The notes beneath the pieces are model-generated. The model saw only the letters and a list, made by a program, of their open reading frames with translations. It did not search any database and was not told the origin of the DNA. A program made the translations under genes and the position numbers. A stretch of 5,619 nucleotides of DNA from an uncultured Neomegalonema sp. (GTDB lineage Bacteria > Pseudomonadota > Alphaproteobacteria > Rhodobacterales > Rhodobacteraceae): contig CALDZQ010000235.1 in the NCBI GenBank assembly GCA_937944035.1, positions 1 to 5,619 of the forward strand. Reading direction: 5' to 3'. This document shows positions 1 to 4,975 of the stretch, piece by piece. The first letter of the stretch is position 1, and each line of letters begins with the position of its first letter.

Positions 1-1754
1 GACAGCGTGATCCGGGCGGCGAGGCGGATTCGGGCCTCGCGCGGGTTGCCGTCGAGATGGGCAATGGCGAGGAAGCGCTCGCCCGCCAGCTTGTCCGCCG
101 CATCGAAAAAGATCGCTCCCTTGCCGCCGGACAACACGAAACGCGGGGCTTCGCCGGGGCGGCGTTGGGCGATGCGGTCGGGATAGGCTTGTGCGATCAG
201 CAGGCCGGTTTCCGAAAGGGGCGCGTCGTCTCTGGCGGGGCCGGGCAAGGCTTTTGCCGCTTGCTTGATCCGCGCGAGGGCGGCGCGGTCGATTTGGCCA
301 GGGCGCTCGCCAGCGTATTTTCCGGGGTTTCGCAACGCCTCGACCCTCAGCGCAATATCGCAGCCCGCGCCCGCTACCGGATCGCGCTCTTCCAGTAAAG
401 CCGCCAGTTCAGCGCCCAGCGCCGCCGCCCCCTGCCGTTCGGCCATCAGGCGCATATGGGCGAGGCGCGGGTGCAGCGGTTGTTTTGCCAGCGCCTTGCC
501 ATGCGCGGTTATCGCCCCCGCCGCATCCAGCGCGCCGAGCGATTGCAGCAGCGCGCGGGCTTGTTCGACCGCATTCTCCGGTGGTATGTCGAGCCAGCGC
601 AAATCGGCGGGATCGCGCACGCCCCAGACGGCCAGCTCCAGCACCAGCGGGGCGAGATCGGCGTCGAGGATTTCCGCACGATCCTGTGGAGCGAACCCGC
701 CTTCCTCGCCCTTGGTCCAGACGCGGTAGCAGACGCCCGGCTCCAACCGTCCCGCGCGCCCCTGCCGCTGTATCGCGCCGGATTTCGAGACGCGGGCCGT
801 GATCAGCCGGGTCATTCCCGCACCCGCATCAAAGCGCGGTTGGCGGGATTGGCCGCCATCGACGACGATCCGCACGCCGTTGATGGTCAGCGAGGTTTCG
901 GCAATCGCTGTGGCCAGCACGACCCGTCGCCGCCCCTGCGCATCCGGCCTGAGCGCGGCACGTTGCTTTTCGAAGGGCATGGAGCCGTGCAAGGGTTGGA
1001 GAAGGATATTTTTCGGGGCGAGGACGGGGTCGAGCAAGCCTTGGACACGGGTGATCTCACCGACGCCGGGCAGGAAAACCAGCGCATCGCCCGCTTCTTC
1101 TGCGAGCGCGCGCTGCACTGTTTCGGCGACTGCGGACTCGAACGCGCCGCGTTTCGCCGTGCCTTTGCGCCACGGCGCGTCCAGCCAGCGGGTTTCGACA
1201 GGGTGCATCCTGCCTTCAGAGCGGATAACGGGGGCGTCACCCATGATCCGTGCCACAGCATCGCCGTCCAGCGTCGCCGACATGGCCAGCAGGCGCAGGT
1301 CATCGCGCAGGGCTTCTTGCGCCTCCAGGCACAGCGCAAGGCCGAGATCGGCGTGGATCGAGCGTTCGTGGAATTCGTCAAAGAGAACCGCGCCGATGCC
1401 GTCCAAGCCGGGGTCCGATTGCAGCATTCGGGTGAGGATACCCTCGGTGACAACTTCGATCCGTGTGGCATCCGAAACCGCGCGTTCGCGTCTGATGCGG
1501 TAGCCAACCCGCCCGCCCACTGCCTCGCCCAGCGTGTCAGACATGCGCTCGGCAGCGGCGCGGGCGGCGACCCTGCGCGGCTCCAGCATCAGGATGCGCT
1601 GATCGCCCAGCCATGCGGCATCAAGCAGAGCGAGCGGTACGCGGGTCGTTTTGCCTGCGCCCGGCGGGGCGACCAGCACGGCATTGCAGCCCTGCGCCAA
1701 CGTCGCGAGCAAATCCGGCAGGGCATCTTCAATGGGCAGGGCGTCAGCGTTCAT
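1..1754 (-). CDS. hrpB: ATP-dependent helicase HrpB (C-terminal part cut by window edge)
   Basis: This is a DExH-box superfamily 2 helicase of the HrpB family, a cytoplasmic NTP-dependent nucleic-acid helicase whose physiological role is poorly defined in most bacteria. About 584 residues are visible; the family is usually around 800 or more, so the C-terminal HrpB-specific region lies beyond the left edge. Motifs in order: Walker A GAGKTT (32-37), LEPRRVAA (58-65), the DEFH box (126-129), SAT (159-161), ATAIAETSLT (281-290) and QRQGRAGR (329-336). A helical helicase-associated region follows from about 365. The frame is intact, with no internal stop. The start chosen is the ATG at 1754, which places Walker A about 30 residues in, as expected; a weak AAGGG lies three bases upstream. 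It follows the Pro-rich gene by 37 bases with no visible terminator, so co-transcription is likely. The family call is very secure. Confidence 0.96.
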   Translation of the reverse strand, partial: MNADALPIEDALPDLLATLAQGCNAVLVAPPGAGKTTRVPLALLDAAWLGDQRILMLEPRRVAARAAAERMSDTLGEAVGGRVGYRIRRERAVSDATRIEVVTEGILTRMLQSDPGLDGIGAVLFDEFHERSIHADLGLALCLEAQEALRDDLRLLAMSATLDGDAVARIMGDAPVIRSEGRMHPVETRWLDAPWRKGTAKRGAFESAVAETVQRALAEEAGDALVFLPGVGEITRVQGLLDPVLAPKNILLQPLHGSMPFEKQRAALRPDAQGRRRVVLATAIAETSLTINGVRIVVDGGQSRQPRFDAGAGMTRLITARVSKSGAIQRQGRAGRLEPGVCYRVWTKGEEGGFAPQDRAEILDADLAPLVLELAVWGVRDPADLRWLDIPPENAVEQARALLQSLGALDAAGAITAHGKALAKQPLHPRLAHMRLMAERQGAAALGAELAALLEERDPVAGAGCDIALRVEALRNPGKYAGERPGQIDRAALARIKQAAKALPGPARDDAPLSETGLLIAQAYPDRIAQRRPGEAPRFVLSGGKGAIFFDAADKLAGERFLAIAHLDGNPREARIRLAARITL

Positions 1755-1791
1755 GCGCCCTTATTCAAGGATCAGCGGAGGGGCGCAAGCC

Positions 1792-3474
1792 TTACGGCTG
1801 CCATGTGCCGCCGCCGAGGCCGTCCTCTTCGCCGATTGCCATCGTTGTCACGCGGAGTTCGTCTGATGCCTGCGCGCCGTCTGAGATCCGCTCGGACCCT
1901 GCTTCCGCCGTTTCGGTTACCGCTTGGGGAGCATCCGCAGTACCGGCGCCCTGGCCCTCAAAGACAACGTAGCTGCCGCCCATCGACACCGCCGGTGGTG
2001 TGGATTCTGCAACGGGGGCAGGCATTGAGGGTGGTGCGGTTGATACGGATGGCGGTGACATCGCGGGTGGAGAAACTGACGCGATGAGCGAAGGTTTTGA
2101 GGTTGGGATAGCGCTCATATCAGGTGCGGAATACTGAGCAGCAGCCGGAGCCGTTGGCGCGGCCGGAGCATCAGTCACAGGCGCTAAATATGCTTCAAAT
2201 ACAGGCTTTTCAACGGATGTCGCCGGGGCTGCGGCTGTGGGCGATGCTGGCGAGGCAATGGTTTCTGATGGCGGGGTATAGCTTTCCAGCGAAACCTCAA
2301 CATATTCCGGCTCCACTGCGGTCGCTTCTGAGATCACCGTGGTTTCGGGTACTTCAGCTGATGCTGCCGCAGGTCCGGTTGCCCCGATTTCAGGCGCGGC
2401 CATCGCGGGCTGGGTCATCGCCGGTTCGGCAATGACCGGTTCCGTCATAACGGGGTCAGCAATGGCGGGGTCGATTATAATCGGGTCGGGCATAATCGGG
2501 TTGGGCATCGCAGGTTCAGGCACAACCGGATCAGGCACAACCGGGGCGGTTGGGGCGGTTTCAAGCGGTGCAATGACCGGTTCCGCCGATGGGATTTCAG
2601 CGGGTGAGGGTATCGAAGCGCTTGCCTCCGGCGCGGGTGCGGGGGCAGGCGCTGCCATGATCGAATCGAGCGGGCCAAGATGGACCATTTCCGGTGCTGG
2701 AACGACCGATAGCGGAGCCGATGCTGCCGGAGCCGGAGGCATTGCCTCAAAAGTCTTCATCACGGCGGGCGCAATCGGCGCGGTGGGGGCCGCAGCAGAC
2801 GCACTTGCGCCGCTGGAAATGAATGCCTCATAGCTGCCGACAGAAATATAATTCCCCGCGTCAGCAACCGGTGCGGGCGATACCCCTGCCGGTGGGGTGT
2901 AACTGACATTCACACTGTCCGGCTTAACGCGCGGGACAGGGGTGAAGTTCAGAACTTCCGGCCCTTGGCTGGCCTTGGCAAAGGCCGCGTATTCCGCCTC
3001 GCCCGGTGAGTAAATCGGCTGCATCGACCCGTAAGTGCTGCCTTCCGGACGGGCGGCCTTGGCATATTCGCCGATAATCGAGTGGTCGTCGCGGATCGGC
3101 GACATGCCTCCGGTTTGAACTCCGCTCTGCACAGGCGCTTGGGACATGCCGCCGTCTTCCTCACCGATGGCGAGGGTGGTTACGGTAAAGCCGTCACCAC
3201 CGCCAACCGGACTGCTATGGGGCAGTGATTCGATTTGAACGGGAGCGGAGGATGTCTGCGCGCCGCCATCCTCCTCGCCCAAGGCGAGTGTGGTTACACC
3301 CGGCCCTTGCCCGGCATCCGCATAGCTCATCGGACCGGAAGGCGCGCCCATATGTGCGGTTGCGGCCTGATATTGCCGACCGATGGCCGCATCACTGCCC
3401 GAAGGAGGAATTGATTGCGAAGCGGCAGAACCTTGCGCGGGCGCAAGGTTGAACGAAAAGGTGACAGCGGTCAC
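1792..3474 (-). CDS. Large Pro/Ala-rich protein with three TTxxxxEE repeats; putative plesiocin-like graspetide precursor
   Basis: I do not recognise this 560-residue protein as a named family. Seen directly: a short N-terminal segment (MTAVTFSFNLAPAQG) without a hydrophobic signal peptide; VTTLALGEEDGG at 60-71; VTTLAIGEEDGG at 98-109; a Tyr-containing, less repetitive stretch at about 121-220; a Pro/Ala/Ser-rich linker to about 500 that includes ten P-x-x-x-x pentapeptides (311-360); and VTTMAIGEEDG at 542-552, close to the C-terminal TWQP. No transmembrane segment is evident. Known: plesiocin-type graspetides carry TTxxxxEE cores that an ATP-grasp ligase cross-links through Thr-to-Glu esters. 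Inferred: this protein may be such a substrate. The length and the long linker are atypical for those precursors, and no ligase is nearby. The start chosen is GTG at 3474, eight bases after a GGAGG; an in-frame TTG at 3534 lacks a Shine-Dalgarno and forms part of a likely -35 box. It could instead be an unmodified surface or structural protein. A real gene is likely because the motif is conserved at the peptide level. Confidence 0.8.
   Translation of the reverse strand: MTAVTFSFNLAPAQGSAASQSIPPSGSDAAIGRQYQAATAHMGAPSGPMSYADAGQGPGVTTLALGEEDGGAQTSSAPVQIESLPHSSPVGGGDGFTVTTLAIGEEDGGMSQAPVQSGVQTGGMSPIRDDHSIIGEYAKAARPEGSTYGSMQPIYSPGEAEYAAFAKASQGPEVLNFTPVPRVKPDSVNVSYTPPAGVSPAPVADAGNYISVGSYEAFISSGASASAAAPTAPIAPAVMKTFEAMPPAPAASAPLSVVPAPEMVHLGPLDSIMAAPAPAPAPEASASIPSPAEIPSAEPVIAPLETAPTAPVVPDPVVPEPAMPNPIMPDPIIIDPAIADPVMTEPVIAEPAMTQPAMAAPEIGATGPAAASAEVPETTVISEATAVEPEYVEVSLESYTPPSETIASPASPTAAAPATSVEKPVFEAYLAPVTDAPAAPTAPAAAQYSAPDMSAIPTSKPSLIASVSPPAMSPPSVSTAPPSMPAPVAESTPPAVSMGGSYVVFEGQGAGTADAPQAVTETAEAGSERISDGAQASDELRVTTMAIGEEDGLGGGTWQP
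1819..1851 (-). repeat. Core-like repeat 3 at the C-terminus: VTTMAIGEEDG
   Basis: Residues 542-552 of the Pro-rich protein repeat the motif near the very C-terminus, followed by a Gly-rich tail ending TWQP. T543, T544, E549 and E550 match TTxxxxEE. Codons (aca acg atg gca atc ggc gaa gag gac) again differ from the other two copies. More than 430 residues separate it from copy 2, and it lacks the A-P-V-Q tail of copies 1 and 2. Confidence 0.85.
2395..2544 (-). repeat. Ten tandem 15-bp units encoding P-x-x-x-x pentapeptides
   Basis: Residues 311-360 of the Pro-rich protein form ten uninterrupted pentapeptides of the pattern P-[VAI]-[VMI]-x-[DENQA], for example PVVPD, PVVPE, PAMPN, PIMPD and PAIAD. 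Most end in an acidic residue or its amide. A degenerate eleventh unit (PEIGA) follows. Proline at every fifth position suggests an extended, non-globular linker. The underlying 15-base units are similar but not identical, as expected for expansion by slippage followed by drift. The opposite strand of this stretch also stays open, encoding a Gly/Ser-rich frame that is an artefact. Confidence 0.85.
3148..3183 (-). repeat. Core-like repeat 2: VTTLAIGEEDGG
   Basis: Residues 98-109 of the Pro-rich protein repeat the motif 38 residues after copy 1 with one conservative change (Leu to Ile). T99, T100, E105 and E106 would be the cross-linked residues by analogy with plesiocin. Its codons (acc acc ctc gcc atc ggt gag gaa gac) differ synonymously from copy 1 at several positions, pointing to conservation of the peptide. 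Confidence 0.85.
3262..3297 (-). repeat. Core-like repeat 1: VTTLALGEEDGG
   Basis: Residues 60-71 of the Pro-rich protein fit TTxxxxEE, with T61, T62, E67 and E68 as the predicted ester-forming side chains by analogy with plesiocin. An S-S-A-P-V-Q tail (75-80) matches the S-Q-A-P-V-Q after repeat 2, so the repeat unit extends to about 20 residues. Codons are acc aca ctc gcc ttg ggc gag gag gat. Confidence 0.85.
3429..3450 (-). repeat. Perfect 10-bp inverted repeat inside the start of the Pro-rich gene
   Basis: AACCTTGCGC and GCGCAAGGTT are separated by two bases and would form a very stable GC-rich hairpin in the mRNA about 25 bases after the GTG start, over codons 9-16 (NLAPAQGS). No U-run follows, so it is not a classical terminator. 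It could affect translation initiation or mRNA stability, or be a by-product of the coding sequence. Confidence 0.6.
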
Positions 3475-3482
3475 AGCGCATT

Positions 3483-3487
3483 CCTCC
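3483..3487 (-). promoter_or_regulatory. Shine-Dalgarno that fixes the GTG start of the Pro-rich gene
   Basis: On the minus strand GGAGG lies eight bases before the GTG at 3474. This is the only strong ribosome-binding site near the 5' end of the gene. It favours GTG over the in-frame TTG sixty bases further upstream, so the protein begins M-T-A-V-T-F. Confidence 0.75.
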
Positions 3488-3505
3488 GGAGAAAGTTGTC
3501 TCGAA

Positions 3506-3534
3506 ATGGTGCGCTTTTCGTGGTGGAGAGTCAA
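3506..3534 (-). promoter_or_regulatory. Possible promoter of the Pro-rich gene
   Basis: TTGACT (3529-3534) matches five of six -35 consensus bases. A 17-base spacer leads to CACCAT (3506-3511), a poor -10 match. The placement would give a short 5' leader ending in the GGAGG ribosome-binding site. The weak -10 limits confidence. If real, the gene and hrpB can be transcribed separately from nhaA. Confidence 0.35.
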
Positions 3535-3539
3535 GAAAA

Positions 3540-3584
3540 CTCAAAGAAAACAAGATGTACGCTGTATGTATGTTTCCTTTTGAG
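3540..3584 (-). terminator. Imperfect inverted repeat downstream of nhaA, possible weak terminator
   Basis: In the 129-base gap between nhaA and the Pro-rich gene, CTCAAAGAAAAC (3540-3551, plus strand) pairs imperfectly with GTTTCCTTTTGAG (3572-3584) across a 20-base loop. It is A/T-rich, so the stem would be weak. The transcribed strand after it has a few T-rich bases but no clean U-tract. It may partly end nhaA transcription. Otherwise the gap holds only the proposed promoter and ribosome-binding site of the next gene. Confidence 0.25.
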
Positions 3585-3603
3585 ACCTTAACTCCCCCGC
3601 ATA

Positions 3604-4890
3604 TTAGTGTTTTTTCTCAACACCGAGTATCTTCGCGACGATAATCGACATGATTGCCGCACCGAAAGACAGCAATGCCCCCATCTTGGCGGCGTCCTGA
3701 ACCGGACCCGGATCAAACGCCACGCCAGCCACGAACAAGGCCACTGTAAAGCCGATTGCGGCGATACAGCCGACGATGAACAGGTCTGAGCGTGTCATGC
3801 CTTCGGGCAGGCTCAGGCCAAAGCCGCGTATCGCGATTTCGCCGAACAGCCACACGCCCAGCGGCTTGCCGACCAGCAGTCCCAACAGAACCATCCAGGT
3901 CGCATCCCCGATTGCAGAGAATTCGACCCCGGCATTGGCGAAGCCGAATAGAAACAAAATAATCTCGACCGGAAACTTCAAAGTATGCTCGAATGCGTTG
4001 AGAACATCGTCCAAGTATTTCTCGGCAGCCGCAAAAATCCCGAACGCCACTTCCGCATGGGGCATCGCCGGAATGATGGGTAACAGGCCCAAAGCCGGGT
4101 GAATTCCCGCTTCTTGAAAGCCATACCAGCTGAAAGCGCCTGCCACCATGAATGGCCAAAACGACAGTTTTTCGCGCATCCAGGTGCTGTTCGGGCGGTC
4201 TTGCTTGCCTTTATCCATCCGACGCGGCAACCAGTTGAAAAGCACGTAGGACAAAAACGCTGACGCAAAAGCAAACGCCAGCCATCCCAATGAAATTGAA
4301 CCTTTTGAATAAAACAGCGCGATAATAATCAGGCCCGCCGCATCGTCGGCAATCGCAAGTAACAGCAAAAATGTTACTGCCGGATGGCGCGCACCAAAGA
4401 TAATGCGGCCCACCAAATAGGAAAATGCGATGTCGGTTGCTGTGGGAATTGCCCAACCACTGTAAAGAACGCTGTATTTACCGATCAGGAACGCACCCAG
4501 CAGATAGACGCCAATCGGCCCCAAAACCCCGCCAGCCGTGGCAATCAGCGGCGTTGCGGCCTTTTTGCCCCTCAGCGAGCCGTTCTTGAGGGCCACAGCT
4601 TCCCACACTTCCTTGCCGGCAAACGCAAAAAACAGTGCCATAAGAACGTCATTCACGAGGTAGTGCAGTGACAAAACCCGCTCGGGGCCGGGTGCAACAA
4701 GATCTTCGGCATGGGCGCCATAGGATTTTGCCCAATACTCATACGGCGCGCCGATCAGATTATTCGCCCATAACGGCGTTTCGATCAGGTGATGATAACT
4801 GTCGGGGTCGATATTTGCCCAAACCAGCGCGATCGACGCGCCAATAATCAACAAAAGCGAATAATCTTGAACAAAACGCCAAACGCGCAT
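3604..4890 (-). CDS. nhaA: Na+/H+ antiporter NhaA
   Basis: This is an inner-membrane electrogenic antiporter that exports Na+ (or Li+) in exchange for protons, serving pH and salt homeostasis. The 428 residues are hydrophobic throughout, with many membrane segments typical of the family, and slightly longer than the roughly 390 residues of E. coli NhaA. Visible family signatures: NDVLMALFFAFAGKE (80-94); TATDIAF with D153, equivalent to E. coli D133; the ion-binding pair D182-D183 in IADDAAGL, equivalent to D163-D164; HPALGLLPIIPAMPH (264-278); and GKPLG with K342, equivalent to K300. The IADDAAGL form differs from E. coli IDDLGA but keeps both aspartates. The ATG at 4890 is preferred, five bases after GGAGG; an in-frame TTG four codons upstream overlaps that site. 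It is divergent from the glycosylase gene. All key residues are present, so a functional antiporter is expected. Confidence 0.96.
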   Translation of the reverse strand: MRVWRFVQDYSLLLIIGASIALVWANIDPDSYHHLIETPLWANNLIGAPYEYWAKSYGAHAEDLVAPGPERVLSLHYLVNDVLMALFFAFAGKEVWEAVALKNGSLRGKKAATPLIATAGGVLGPIGVYLLGAFLIGKYSVLYSGWAIPTATDIAFSYLVGRIIFGARHPAVTFLLLLAIADDAAGLIIIALFYSKGSISLGWLAFAFASAFLSYVLFNWLPRRMDKGKQDRPNSTWMREKLSFWPFMVAGAFSWYGFQEAGIHPALGLLPIIPAMPHAEVAFGIFAAAEKYLDDVLNAFEHTLKFPVEIILFLFGFANAGVEFSAIGDATWMVLLGLLVGKPLGVWLFGEIAIRGFGLSLPEGMTRSDLFIVGCIAAIGFTVALFVAGVAFDPGPVQDAAKMGALLSFGAAIMSIIVAKILGVEKKH

Positions 4891-4975
4891 CGGCCCCTCC
4901 AAAGCTGTCTTTGAAATTAGTGTTAACCGCTGCCGTGGTGTACCACAAGGGTCAGAGCAGGAAACAGAGGCATCA
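4891..4975. promoter_or_regulatory. Divergent intergenic region between nhaA and the glycosylase gene
   Basis: These 85 bases must hold start signals for both divergent genes. For the plus-strand gene, AGAGG (4966-4970) is a good ribosome-binding site five bases before its ATG. A short dyad GTGGT-GT-ACCAC (4935-4946) sits near the middle and could be an operator or chance. For nhaA, TTGTGG (4944-4949) and TAACAC (4921-4926) on the minus strand are 17 bases apart, a weak promoter match. No strong consensus promoter is visible in either direction. Confidence 0.35.
4896..4900 (-). promoter_or_regulatory. Shine-Dalgarno deciding the nhaA start
   Basis: GGAGG on the minus strand lies five bases before the ATG at 4890. 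The alternative TTG at 4902 overlaps this site and would have no ribosome-binding site of its own, so the protein should begin MRVWRF. Confidence 0.75.

Noticed and set aside
887..1507. A 206-codon minus-strand frame in another phase within hrpB
   Set aside because: It is out of frame with the helicase motifs that run through the same bases and has the low-information composition of a shadow frame.
456..2087. A 543-codon open frame on the plus strand
   Set aside because: It lies antisense to hrpB and the end of the Pro-rich gene. Its product is Arg/Gln-rich with no recognisable motif, whereas the minus strand gives unmistakable helicase motifs. It is a product of high GC content.
2395..2544. 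A CRISPR array or DNA-level tandem repeat locus
   Set aside because: The 15-base periodicity is coding and degenerate, with no separate spacers, and is explained by the proline pentapeptides.
2339..2833. Gly/Ser/Ala-rich open frame on the plus strand (GSGTTGSG-like repeats)
   Set aside because: It is the mirror of the Pro/Ala-rich linker: proline codons read in reverse give glycine. It has no separate start signal, and the TTxxxxEE repeats support the minus-strand reading.
3475..3534. N-terminal extension of the Pro-rich protein from the TTG at 3534
   Set aside because: There is no ribosome-binding site before the TTG, the added residues (MTLHHEKRTI) look like untranslated leader, and the TTG is part of a likely -35 box. 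The GTG at 3474 has a well-placed GGAGG.
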